This document shows positions 21,710 to 30,309 of a stretch of 64,000 nt of DNA, one piece after another; the stretch's first letter is position 1; each line of letters starts with the position of its first letter. The DNA is from an uncultured Methanobacterium sp. (GTDB lineage: Archaea; Methanobacteriota; Methanobacteria; Methanobacteriales; Methanobacteriaceae), in NCBI RefSeq assembly GCF_963666025.1, contig NZ_OY762552.1, forward strand, positions 310,001 through 374,000. Reading direction: 5' to 3'. The position numbers and the translations under genes are program-made. A model generated the notes under the pieces. The model searched no databases. It was not told the origin of the DNA and saw nothing but the letters and a program-made list of their open reading frames with translations.

Positions 21710-22126
21710 TCAAGTAGTGTTCACTATTTTTCCTGTGTTAACATCCACATATACAGTTTTTGATGGTTGGGTAATTTTGGAGATTGGAACCATCCACACA
21801 GCTACGGTAGTCTGGTTGACCACAATAGTTCCCTGCACTGGGTCCGAAGCTTTATATCCCGGATTAGCATTAATAGCTATAGTCTTAGCCTGGGCTGATG
21901 AAATCAAAAAATTGTTAGTTGCATTACTTGATGAATTACTGGAATTGTTTGAAACAACCGGTGCTTGGCTGACAGGTGAAGATGTAGCAGGAGGCGTATA
22001 AGACTGATTAGAAGTTGTTACATTTGCTTTGGACTGAAATGGATTGTAAGCATATGCTACCAGCATAAAAACCACCACAGCAACTATAATCAGTGCCTTT
22101 TTTTCCCAACCTTCGCCTAGATCCAT
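21710..22126 (-). CDS. Membrane-anchored PepSY-like protein
   Basis: The 138-aa protein has one N-terminal helix (ALIIVAVVVFMLVAYAY), a ~45-residue Ser/Asn/Pro/Thr linker, and a C-terminal PepSY-like domain (ISSAQAKTIAINANPGY to KTVYVDVNTGKIVN). PepSY modules are small extracellular folds associated with peptidase inhibition or envelope functions. It starts one base after the stop codon of the upstream pilin-like gene, with AAGGGT as ribosome-binding site, so it is the last gene of the pilin-like operon. Confidence 0.75.
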   Translation of the reverse strand: MDLGEGWEKKALIIVAVVVFMLVAYAYNPFQSKANVTTSNQSYTPPATSSPVSQAPVVSNNSSNSSSNATNNFLISSAQAKTIAINANPGYKASDPVQGTIVVNQTTVAVWMVPISKITQPSKTVYVDVNTGKIVNTT

Positions 22127-22127
22127 A

Positions 22128-22550
22128 TTAATACCCTTGGAATTTTATAACACCATTTACATTTTTAATGGTTATTATTCTATCGGTTGTAGTACTGCTA
22201 GTAATATTGAAGTTATCAACTTGTTGTGGTATCATTTTAACACCAATAGTTTTACCATTATAAATAACATTAACAGAATCTGTTGAATTATTCACACTAA
22301 TAATTGATGCAGTAGGAGTTATACTTGCAGGAATGGTTAAATTAGCGGAATAACCGTTTCCATTAACATAAACCGCGTTGATACCACCGGCCACCTTTTC
22401 ACCCAGCGCTCTAGCTTTACCCATATCTGCAGTATTTGTTTGATTTAATTCACTTCCAACCATTGACAGTATACTTGCCATGATAATCAGGAAAATTAGA
22501 GATATAAATAATAACTCCACACTTGCCTGTCCTTTTTTATCCAGATCCAA
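22128..22550 (-). CDS. Class III signal peptide pilin-like protein
   Basis: The leader MDLDKKG is followed by QASVELLFISLIFLIIMASIL, the archaeal class III pattern (QxSxEL plus a hydrophobic helix), with cleavage expected after Gly7. The TTG at 22550 is taken as start, because AGGTGA lies five bases before it and the upstream in-frame GTG (22559) is part of that site. The mature ~133 aa is rich in Asn, Thr and Ser and likely a beta domain (INAVYVNGNGYSANLTIP). Similar motifs (AVYVNGNG and LVYANGPG) occur in the pilin at 16653, so the two are probably paralogues. Confidence 0.85.
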   Translation of the reverse strand: MDLDKKGQASVELLFISLIFLIIMASILSMVGSELNQTNTADMGKARALGEKVAGGINAVYVNGNGYSANLTIPASITPTASIISVNNSTDSVNVIYNGKTIGVKMIPQQVDNFNITSSTTTDRIITIKNVNGVIKFQGY

Positions 22551-22573
22551 CTTTTTCACCTAAATTTTAAAGA

Positions 22574-23638
22574 TTATGTGTTATAATTATTTGCTAATGG
22601 GAAATAATTTTTGTATTTTGGGGAAAGATAGAATGGTTGACCCGCTGGATCATTGAAGGGTATGGCTCCATTTATGGTTATTCCTGAACCAGTCACCCCT
22701 GTAGCATACTCATGATCTAAAGCAGAGATTTTTTGAGTTTTATATACATCACTTAAGGGGTTTCCTATAATAAAAGTACTTATACGGGTTGCATTGTTCT
22801 CTCCACTGATTTGTCCTCCCTGTAATCTTTCAAAGAAGTTGAGTCCTGAAGGATCTGGGAAGTATTGTGGTAAAAGCGATTGATTTTGAGGATTATTAGT
22901 TCCGTTTAAACAATCCCACAAATATTGGATTTCAGCACCGGAAACAGTATCATTAAAGTGGTAATCTACTTTTCCTAAATAATTCTTTTCATAGTGCGGA
23001 TAAGAATATATAACATCTCTACTTCTGAAACTTGTTTCCATCCATATGTAAGGATCTTCAATACCCTCAATAGGAGCATAACCTCTTATTTCAGGTAAAG
23101 TTCCCTCATAAACCTGATCTTCCTGTACAACTTTTATGGGTACACCTGCTTTAACCACTACGTAAAAACCGAATGGATCGCCATTACCATAAGGATCAAC
23201 CTGAGTAACAGTAATATCATCTGGAGAGAAAGTATCATTGAAAGTAGTATTGGTTAAGTTAGTGGGTATGAGTACATTGTTAATGTAAATTTGCCTACCG
23301 GTTTCACGGGATAATTTACTGCAGGCATCAATGACATGCGCATTAAGTTGGTGTGTTACCACTTGGCGAGTGTAAGCTTTACTATCACTAAGGAAACGCT
23401 GGTCATCAATGACCTTTCGACTAGCAGTGAAAGATGCATTTCTTCCGGAATCACCGGCACCATCCTTTATGGCGGAGATAATTGATGAAACAGTACCACC
23501 TGTAACATCACTACCAATTGTAACTGTAGAAAACTGGTTAATTTCGTTCACAATATCTCCAAATGCTACTGCAAAGATTATTACAGGTATGAGGAGTAGA
23601 AATGCCAGTGGAGTAATTGTATAACCATTTTCATCCAT
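22574..23638 (-). CDS. Pilin-like secreted protein with MDENGY leader
   Basis: The 354-aa protein begins MDENGYTITPLAFLLLIPVI, a short charged leader ending in Gly then an aromatic residue and one membrane helix, with all the rest predicted outside. It shares this layout with the two genes upstream, not the QxSxE class III type. The exterior has helical segments near the membrane and a beta-rich C-terminal half with NXT/NXS sites. It starts 12 bases after the stop of the 703-aa gene. A minor-pilin or adhesin-anchor role is inferred from leader type and operon. No named domain was recognised. Confidence 0.7.
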   Translation of the reverse strand: MDENGYTITPLAFLLLIPVIIFAVAFGDIVNEINQFSTVTIGSDVTGGTVSSIISAIKDGAGDSGRNASFTASRKVIDDQRFLSDSKAYTRQVVTHQLNAHVIDACSKLSRETGRQIYINNVLIPTNLTNTTFNDTFSPDDITVTQVDPYGNGDPFGFYVVVKAGVPIKVVQEDQVYEGTLPEIRGYAPIEGIEDPYIWMETSFRSRDVIYSYPHYEKNYLGKVDYHFNDTVSGAEIQYLWDCLNGTNNPQNQSLLPQYFPDPSGLNFFERLQGGQISGENNATRISTFIIGNPLSDVYKTQKISALDHEYATGVTGSGITINGAIPFNDPAGQPFYLSPKYKNYFPLANNYNT

Positions 23639-23650
23639 AATACCAAATTC

Positions 23651-25762
23651 CTATTGCTTCCATAACTCTAACCTTACTGTAACCGCATTGGGAGCATCAC
23701 CCGTATACAGGGCTGAAGTATGAATATTTTGAGCTCCAGGATATTTTTCCAGTAAATTAGCTGTAGCATTTTGAATAGCTGCTTCTGGAGTAAGACCCAA
23801 ACCATTTGACCATGCATTTAGAAATTGAGGATTGATTACAGCAATCCGGGTACCTGAAAATATTGCAGCATTACCATTCCAGTCACCAGATTCCCAGAAA
23901 TTACTGGGTCCCGTGACACTAACCCTTAAAGGATAATTTCCGGGCACGAGAGTATAATTTGTTGCAGTGGAGTTGGCTGTCGTGATCTTATGGAATCCTT
24001 TCTGAGCATCCAACGCAGCTAGATCCAGGGCGAATGGTACTACTGATCCCTGATATAATATCTTAGTATTATCACCATAATCTACCTGGATATTTCTAGT
24101 GTTAAGACCCACCCCCAAAAAGAGCATTGCCTTTTGACTGTCTTCAGTAAGTCCAAACGATTTAGTCTGCACTTCTGTATTATCATTAGCTTGATGGCTG
24201 TCAAATGGATAAGTATCCCATTTTACCTTGTATGGACTGGTTGATACCATGACATAAGAATCCTGAATTCCCACCAGGTCATAATCTGATGAAGGTACAT
24301 TATCCCAGGCAGTTATCCTCACCTTGTTGACTGCTCCTGCTGTTAACTCCTTTCCAATATATATAGTTCCGGGAAGATTACCGTAACCATCTGCCCGGTC
24401 ACTATAATCTATCTTAGTAGATGATGTAAGGGGTTCATTAACATCAAATGAACAGAATACCGTTTGCCATCTGTTATTATCAACATCCCATACCTCTACC
24501 AAAACATTGTCCACAGCCCCCCAACTGTTAACAACCACATATGCATCCATAAGGTTCTCATTAGAGGTTAGATCAATATCTTTTTCAACACAAACTGCGG
24601 ATCCCGCTTCACTACCACCATTCACATTTGTTATAACAAACGGAATTCCATTAGTAAAGTTATGTTCTTTGTCCCTCAAATTACTCCAACTAATTGACCT
24701 CAAAGTAGTAAGGTTAGTAACTTGACCCGTATCAAGAGTGTAATTAATACCATATATCCCATCAGGAACATTACTATTTTTAGCTAACCCTGCAGCATTC
24801 TGAAAAGGATATTTAGTTGTACTCACGTTAACTGGAACTGTAATATTTGTGGCATATGTGGAAAGAATAGAAAACCAGGGCATATTATAATTATAATTAG
24901 AATCCGTGATGAATTTAACATAGAAATTGTTTTGACCCGGATGCAGTAATGCGGATGATATATTCCCCTGATAGTTATACATGCGTTCGGAGGAACCTAC
25001 TCTGGTATTAAGGAATGTGAATTGATTTGAATTTGCCACAAGAGTAGAAGCACCATTTATAACGGTGTTAGTCCCAAAAGCAGGATTCGTTGTAGGCCAG
25101 TTGTATCGGTTAGTACTTGAAGAACCTTGCAAATATTTGGCCCCATATATAGTAGCCCCATCAGGTATAGCAAAATTAATAGCCTGTGAACTACTCCCTC
25201 TACCCCAATAAGGATAAGTCCTTAAATTACCGCTTTGACTCCATGGGGAAAAGTTAGTAAGCCAGTTGTGGAATATCCAGGAGGTGGTTGTGAGATTAAC
25301 CTGTTGATTAGTAAATTCAACAGGCTCGGATTTAAACCATGCCCGTCCCACCCATCCTTGTTGTGGTCCAGAAATAACCCTTACCCGGGTCACAGTGTCT
25401 TTACTGTATAAATAACCAGTATTACTAGAATTTCTTTCAACAGTAACTGGTGTTCCAGGATTGATGGTTAACCTATATCCAATTCCAGTAGGTATCAAAG
25501 TTTCTATGTCTGCTGTCAGGTATTCCTGGGATAAATTAGTGGCATTAGAAGAGTTACTAAGAGCAGCAACAGAAGCATCATCTAAAGTTCCATCCTGTTC
25601 CATAACCTGTAATGCACTATCAGCCAGTGCTTCCAGATGCTGGTGATCCTGCCCCATGTACATGGGAAGCATGATGTAACTTACCACAGTTACCGTAAAT
25701 ACAATAACTACCACCATAGCCAGGGCAGCATCCGCAGTGAATATAAAACCTTTTTCATCCAT
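23651..25762 (-). CDS. Large pilin-like surface protein (putative adhesin)
   Basis: The 703-aa protein starts MDEKGFIFTADAALAMVVVI, a short charged leader, Gly-Phe junction and a single membrane helix. About 660 residues of Trp/Asn/Thr/Ser-rich beta-type sequence follow. Elements such as LRTYPYWGRGSS, KYLQGSSSTNRYNW and WDNVPSSDYDLVGIQDSYV resemble carbohydrate-binding or jelly-roll surfaces. Many N-glycosylation sequons are present. GTGAT overlapping the stop of the upstream gene supplies the ribosome-binding site, so translation is coupled. Likely it is the tip adhesin or a major exposed subunit of the appendage encoded here; this is inference. Confidence 0.75.
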   Translation of the reverse strand: MDEKGFIFTADAALAMVVVIVFTVTVVSYIMLPMYMGQDHQHLEALADSALQVMEQDGTLDDASVAALSNSSNATNLSQEYLTADIETLIPTGIGYRLTINPGTPVTVERNSSNTGYLYSKDTVTRVRVISGPQQGWVGRAWFKSEPVEFTNQQVNLTTTSWIFHNWLTNFSPWSQSGNLRTYPYWGRGSSSQAINFAIPDGATIYGAKYLQGSSSTNRYNWPTTNPAFGTNTVINGASTLVANSNQFTFLNTRVGSSERMYNYQGNISSALLHPGQNNFYVKFITDSNYNYNMPWFSILSTYATNITVPVNVSTTKYPFQNAAGLAKNSNVPDGIYGINYTLDTGQVTNLTTLRSISWSNLRDKEHNFTNGIPFVITNVNGGSEAGSAVCVEKDIDLTSNENLMDAYVVVNSWGAVDNVLVEVWDVDNNRWQTVFCSFDVNEPLTSSTKIDYSDRADGYGNLPGTIYIGKELTAGAVNKVRITAWDNVPSSDYDLVGIQDSYVMVSTSPYKVKWDTYPFDSHQANDNTEVQTKSFGLTEDSQKAMLFLGVGLNTRNIQVDYGDNTKILYQGSVVPFALDLAALDAQKGFHKITTANSTATNYTLVPGNYPLRVSVTGPSNFWESGDWNGNAAIFSGTRIAVINPQFLNAWSNGLGLTPEAAIQNATANLLEKYPGAQNIHTSALYTGDAPNAVTVRLELWKQ

Positions 25763-25767
25763 TCAAA

Positions 25768-26688
25768 TCACTTGGTCCATGCATAAAATTGGAATAAATA
25801 TTTTTGACCCCTTGCATTTTCATAGGTCACCTTATCCTGTGGTGTTCCCTTTGGGACCTGCACAACATAAACATCCATACTTCCCCCACTGGCAACAAAA
25901 TTGGCCTTAAAGTTGTTGTAAGCAAATCCAGTTCCACTTTGTAGATAACTAGATGGTATTGGTACAGTCCAATTAGAATTCCGATTATATCCCTTAAAAT
26001 CATTTTGACTTAAAACCTCGTGATTATTAACTATTATGGATGCAGAAGTTACTCCTCGATCTATAATAAGAACATAATAATCGTATATTTGAGTATAATA
26101 TTTATTGGTAGGGAATGGGTCTTTTGCTGTCCAGTCCTGTGGTTTTCCCCCGTCATGAGTAGCACCCTTAATATTGCTAACAATATCAAACCCACCATAA
26201 ATTACGTCTCTTTGTACCATGACAACATCCTTTGCAGCATCTTTAGAGGTTCCATTACTCGTTAGATTCCAAATGACTGTTTCGGGAGAATTTATTGGGG
26301 TAATAACAATATAAAATCCATACTGATCACCAATGATATTCTGCACAGCCTGCGGTCCTGTGGCATTTAATGTTCCAACTTTTTGAGGAGAAAGTACATA
26401 TTCTATGGGTTGATGATTTGAATCATACTTTGCCAGTCCCACAACTTTGACCTGAGAACTGCTAATATTTTCCCAGTTATAAGGATCTCCTGATGTTTTT
26501 AAAAGAGTATTAACAGTATCCGCTGAAACACGTTCCAGTGAACTTCTATAAAGGGTATCCTGAGTATCATACATAATATTACCCATATTAGCTGCAACTA
26601 ACCCCAACATTATAGTAATTGGAATAAGAGCAAGTAATAAGTCAAGGGACAATGCAAACCCTCTTGAATCACTTTTAAATGGCCTCAG
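25768..26688 (-). CDS. Pilin-like secreted protein, likely non-standard start codon
   Basis: The frame contains SDSRGFALSLDLLLALIPI, matching the leader-helix pattern of its two downstream neighbours (DEKGFIFTADAAL, DENGYTITPLAFL). An ATG, GTG or TTG upstream of this leader is absent: the frame opens after a TAA at 26704-26706 with CAG GAG ATT GAT ATT CTG. AGGAG sits 9 bases before the CTG at 26688 (6 before an ATT). The TTG at 26652 would remove the leader. The ~306-aa product is mostly extracellular, with beta-rich sequence and sequons. It is the first gene of the five-gene pilin-like operon. Confidence 0.7.
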   Translation of the reverse strand: MRPFKSDSRGFALSLDLLLALIPITIMLGLVAANMGNIMYDTQDTLYRSSLERVSADTVNTLLKTSGDPYNWENISSSQVKVVGLAKYDSNHQPIEYVLSPQKVGTLNATGPQAVQNIIGDQYGFYIVITPINSPETVIWNLTSNGTSKDAAKDVVMVQRDVIYGGFDIVSNIKGATHDGGKPQDWTAKDPFPTNKYYTQIYDYYVLIIDRGVTSASIIVNNHEVLSQNDFKGYNRNSNWTVPIPSSYLQSGTGFAYNNFKANFVASGGSMDVYVVQVPKGTPQDKVTYENARGQKYLFQFYAWTK

Positions 26689-26931
26689 AATATCAATCTC
26701 CTGTTAATATATAATATAGATAGTTTATTTTATATAATTCTATAATTATTAAGTTTTATGGTATATCAAGACATAAAGCTATTGAAAATAGTACTTTATC
26801 CTAATAAATTACTACATAATGATAAAATTTAGTCATAATTAAATAAGGTTAAGAAACAATTAAAGTATAAAAGACAAATAAGATATAGTAAAAAAGTAAG
26901 GGATCATCATATAAAAAGGAAAAGGGTTATC

Positions 26932-27336
26932 ATGGATGGAAAAGGGCAAATATCAGTAGAATTGATCCTTATTTTAGCGTTCATACTGCTGGTTGTACTG
27001 GTGGTGGCATATTACGCTAGTGATCAAAGTGAACAAAACAACATTGCAACTGTAACCCGGTTAGGAGCTACAAATGCCACAACTGCAATGGGGATTACAA
27101 CCCCTGGGATGTTACCGGTACGAGTTGATGCCATCCAGATAAGCGGAACTCAAAACATCACTGTGAGCATTAATCTTAATTATAAAAATAATCTAATTCA
27201 AAACACTACTTTAACTGGTGTTTATAATTCCCTTACTGCACAGGGATATTCCCCTCAAAAGAAAAGTGTGTCCAACATAATCCAAAACTTGACCCTGAAC
27301 ACAACCAGACACAATTATAACATCATGTTAGCATAA
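26932..27336 (+). CDS. Class III signal peptide pilin-like protein
   Basis: The leader MDGKG precedes QISVELILILAFILLVVLVVAYYA, the QxSxEL class III pattern, with expected cleavage after Gly5. The mature ~129 aa is Asn/Thr-rich with sequons near the C-terminus. The gene is divergent from the five-gene pilin-like operon; the ~240-base gap between them is AT-rich and should hold both promoters. A purine-rich GGAAAAGGG precedes the ATG. It is probably a third pilin or pseudopilin substrate of the peptidase encoded at 15.2 kb. Confidence 0.84.
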   Translation: MDGKGQISVELILILAFILLVVLVVAYYASDQSEQNNIATVTRLGATNATTAMGITTPGMLPVRVDAIQISGTQNITVSINLNYKNNLIQNTTLTGVYNSLTAQGYSPQKKSVSNIIQNLTLNTTRHNYNIMLA

Positions 27337-27428
27337 AATAAACTCAAAGTAAAAATTTGAACCCAAAATAAATTTAAAATAAAAAAGAACAACACCAAAC
27401 ATTTAAAAGAAGATACTGAGGATTGCAA

Positions 27429-27662
27429 ATGGATAAAGATATAAATGAAGATATAAAAATTAGCAAACCTGAATCTGTCAAACCCAAAAAAAAGAGAAAT
27501 ATTAATAAATGGGGCATCTATATTAGCCTGTGTTTTATCCTAATCGGTTTGGTATGGTACGGTGTGAATTTAGGAATTATACCACTTACCTTCCTTCAGG
27601 AACAGGCAGGACCAATCGTTCTGGTCCTGATAGGAATTTTAATTCTGGTTAAATCATTTTAA
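27429..27662 (+). CDS. Small membrane protein with two helices
   Basis: The 77-aa protein has a Lys-rich hydrophilic N-terminus (about 30 residues), then two membrane helices (WGIYISLCFILIGLVWYGV and AGPIVLVLIGILILVKSF) joined by a short loop. This resembles the LiaF-like or DUF5668-type two-helix modules. The ATG at 27429 follows GAGGAT with good spacing; the TTG at 27423 is rejected. It may be co-transcribed with the pilin-like gene upstream. No function is proposed. Confidence 0.65.
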   Translation: MDKDINEDIKISKPESVKPKKKRNINKWGIYISLCFILIGLVWYGVNLGIIPLTFLQEQAGPIVLVLIGILILVKSF

Positions 27663-27764
27663 CCATATTAAACATATTTTTTAACAAATATAATTGAGAT
27701 GATTATATTTCCAGACTAATTATTTCTTGTTCACATTTTATTTTAAAATTGAGAGGTTAATACC

Positions 27765-28793
27765 ATGAAACAATTACTTGAAAAACTATCTAATGCATCT
27801 GGTGTATCTGGATTTGAAGATGAAGTTCGCAACCTCATGCTGGAAGAATTAAAAGGACATGTGGATGACTTAGACGTGGATAATATGGGTAACCTTATCG
27901 CAACTAAGAATGGGAAGCCCGATGGAAAGAAGGTCATGTTAGCAGCCCACATGGACGAAATAGGCCTTATGGTACGGTACATTGATAAAGAAGGATTTAT
28001 CAAGTTCTCCAAACTGGGAGGAATTAACGACCAGATGCTCCTTAACCAGGAAGTGTACATTCACAGTAATGGTGAGCAAATACTGGGTGTAGTGGGAAGT
28101 AAACCTCCTCACCGGATGAAGGCAGCTGAGAAGAAGAAGCCAGTGCAATATGAGAACATGTTCATTGATATCGGTGCTTCAGATAAAGAAGATGCTGAAG
28201 AAATGGTGAATATAGGAGACCCAATCACCATTAAACAGAAATTTGCAGAACTTAAAAATGATCTGGTAATGGGAAATGCCATGGATAACCGGGTGGGCTG
28301 TGCCATCATGGTGGAAGTCATGAAACGAGCCCGCAGCGATGCTACCATCTATGGAGTGGGAACTGTTCAGGAAGAAGTGGGTCTTAAAGGTGCCAGAACC
28401 GCAGCATATCGGATAAACCCGGACATGGCCCTGGCCCTTGATGTAACCATATCCGGTGACCACCCTGGCATGAAAGAGGAAGATGCCCCAGCTAAAGCTG
28501 GTAAAGGACCATGCATCATACTCACCGATGCCAGTGGAAGGGGAATCATCACCCATCCACAGGTTAAAGAGTTATTGATCCAGGTAGCAGAGGAAGAAGA
28601 AATACCATACCAGTTAGAAGTTAGTGAAGGCGGAACCACAGACGCCACTGCCATCCACCTCACCAGAGAAGGTATTCCAACTGGAGTAATATCCCCACCA
28701 TCCCGATACATCCACACCCCAGTTAGTGTGGTAAATATTAATGATGTGGAAAATGCAGTTAAACTGATATTAGCCGTGCTTAATAGACTTTAA
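27765..28793 (+). CDS. M42 family metallopeptidase (tetrahedral aminopeptidase type)
   Basis: The 342-aa protein has the conserved two-zinc site of M42 aminopeptidases: H62 and D64 in AAHMDEIG, the bridging Asp in GNAMDNRVGC, the catalytic Glu pair in VQEEVGLKGA, Asp in ALDVTISGDHPG and the C-terminal His in RYIHTPVSVV. These enzymes form large dodecameric tetrahedra in archaea and trim peptides from proteasome products. It stands alone between terminators. The length is normal and no odd residues were seen. Confidence 0.93.
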   Translation: MKQLLEKLSNASGVSGFEDEVRNLMLEELKGHVDDLDVDNMGNLIATKNGKPDGKKVMLAAHMDEIGLMVRYIDKEGFIKFSKLGGINDQMLLNQEVYIHSNGEQILGVVGSKPPHRMKAAEKKKPVQYENMFIDIGASDKEDAEEMVNIGDPITIKQKFAELKNDLVMGNAMDNRVGCAIMVEVMKRARSDATIYGVGTVQEEVGLKGARTAAYRINPDMALALDVTISGDHPGMKEEDAPAKAGKGPCIILTDASGRGIITHPQVKELLIQVAEEEEIPYQLEVSEGGTTDATAIHLTREGIPTGVISPPSRYIHTPVSVVNINDVENAVKLILAVLNRL

Positions 28794-28803
28794 GCACTAA
28801 TTA

Positions 28804-28830
28804 ATCTTTTTTTTATTTTTAAAAAATCAG
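28804..28830 (+). terminator. T-rich terminator after the M42 peptidase
   Basis: A T8-A-T5 run follows shortly after the stop. The rest of the gap up to 29037 is AT-rich with no gene seen. Confidence 0.45.
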
Positions 28831-29037
28831 TTACAAATCTGATTACTTGAGTTTCAGAACATTACGTCCTTTTGCTGAAATTCTACTTGTATAAAATATT
28901 CTTTTATTTGAGATCATCTTTTTATTGTAAATCTTCAACAGAAAAAACAGAAGATAATTTCTTTTAAATTAATAATTAAAAGATTAAAGAACAATTAATA
29001 TAATAAAATGAAATATTGAAAAATAAAAAAAATGAAT

Positions 29038-29105
29038 ATTAAAAATGAAATTATATCAACGGGTATTAAACATTAAAAATGAGATTATGTCAACGAGTAT
29101 TATAT
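29038..29105. repeat. 34-bp tandem duplication
   Basis: Two copies of a 34-base unit beginning ATTAAAAATGAAATTATATC and ATTAAAAATGAGATTATGTC lie head to tail at 29038 and 29072, differing at only a few positions. They are directly upstream of a small secreted-protein gene. Confidence 0.7.
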
Positions 29106-29121
29106 TTCAAGGGGCATTAAT

Positions 29122-29331
29122 ATGAACAAAGTAATAGTGTTGATGATTGTTATTCTATTAATAATTGGAGCAGTGGCTTTGAACAAAATAATAAACTCAC
29201 AGGGAACAGATAATACACCAACAAACCCCGAAAACACACAAGTAGTCAACAATCAAGTTCAAGACAACTCAAATAACACCACTTCCACCAGCAAGCCAAA
29301 CATACCAACAACTTACGTTCCACAAAAGTAG
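29122..29331 (+). CDS. Small membrane-anchored Asn/Thr-rich protein
   Basis: The 69-aa protein has one N-terminal hydrophobic helix (VIVLMIVILLIIGAVAL) and a ~45-residue tail rich in Asn, Thr, Gln and Pro, with a few NXT sites. It resembles a lipid-free anchored wall peptide. A good AAGGGG ribosome-binding site eight bases before the ATG supports it as real. No family was recognised. After it (29332-29537) lie short repeats of ATATAATGGAATTA and TTAACTCATTC with no gene. Confidence 0.55.
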   Translation: MNKVIVLMIVILLIIGAVALNKIINSQGTDNTPTNPENTQVVNNQVQDNSNNTTSTSKPNIPTTYVPQK

Positions 29332-29537
29332 TATAATGGACTTACAGTTGGAATAACAGATGAATATGAAGAGTTGCTTGCGATATGAAAGATTACACGA
29401 TATAATGGAATTATGAGAATATAATGGAATTACAGAGGAATATTCGTAGAGTTACGGACTGTACATGTAACTCTGTTTCCTATTTCTATTTTTAACTCAT
29501 TCCTACTAAAATTAACTCATTCTTACAAAAACCTATT

Positions 29538-30248
29538 TTATTCTTTACTTTCCACTCCCGAAATAATATCAATACCATTTGCATTGATCTCATAAGTCAT
29601 GAACTGAGTGGGTGTTTTGGTGCTCCTCATTTTAACCACATCCATCACTCGCTCTCGGCGGCCAGTGTATGGATTTTCACGTTTCATGAGTTTTATGGCC
29701 CCATAAACAGAGAATAGGGCAATTTCATTGAATTCTCTTGAGGTTGCACTATCCAGGATGATAAGTGCAGTTATGTTACGCTCTTTCAATTCGTATACTA
29801 AAAGGTCGAAACGATCACGGAATTCATAGGGGGTGAGCTTAGCTGTATAACTACCAATATTATCAATTATCACTGTTTGGGTGTCTTCAGGGAGGTCTTT
29901 CAAGAATTTAGAGAAATTACCCTTCATGGCTCCAACATCAATACTGATCTCAGCCTCGGTCACCCTGGCACGGACACCCGCTAGTTCAATAAAACGTAAC
30001 AGCCCACTATTAGTGGCGGATTGAATATCCCATCCAAAAGTTTCCCCCTGAGTGAAAAGATCCTTCGAATCTTCTTCTGTGGTGATGTAAACAGTTTTAT
30101 TGTTCTGCTGGCAACTGGTAAGGGCGAATTGTAAACCAAATATGGTTTTACCTGAACCCGCATCTCCAGTGATAAGTATTGTTTTCCCTCGAGGAAGTCC
30201 ACCTGTAAACTGATCTATTCCATTTATTCCTGTTTTGATTCGTTCCAA
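29538..30248 (-). CDS. KaiC-like RecA-family ATPase
   Basis: The ~236-aa single-domain KaiC/RadA-like protein has IKTGINGIDQFTGGLPRGKTI, Walker A GDAGSGKT, the catalytic Glu pair in TTEEDS, and Walker B TVIIDNIGS; the C-terminus shows KMRSTKTP. Single KaiC domains are widespread in archaea and act as ATP-driven signalling modules. The TTG at 30248 is preferred over that at 30263, because GGGGG lies about eight bases before the former. It follows a PAS-containing response regulator on the same strand by about 60 bases, so the two are probably one signalling unit. Confidence 0.85.
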   Translation of the reverse strand: MERIKTGINGIDQFTGGLPRGKTILITGDAGSGKTIFGLQFALTSCQQNNKTVYITTEEDSKDLFTQGETFGWDIQSATNSGLLRFIELAGVRARVTEAEISIDVGAMKGNFSKFLKDLPEDTQTVIIDNIGSYTAKLTPYEFRDRFDLLVYELKERNITALIILDSATSREFNEIALFSVYGAIKLMKRENPYTGRRERVMDVVKMRSTKTPTQFMTYEINANGIDIISGVESKE

Positions 30249-30309
30249 AGATAAAACCCCCAATTAATATAAATTGATTTGATATGTTAATTGATTTGAT
30301 TTGATAAAA

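Noticed and set aside
26652..26652. TTG 26652 as the start of the first gene in the pilin-like operon
   Set aside because: It would begin inside the conserved Gly-Phe leader and has no ribosome-binding site at proper spacing, whereas AGGAG lies before the CTG/ATT further upstream.
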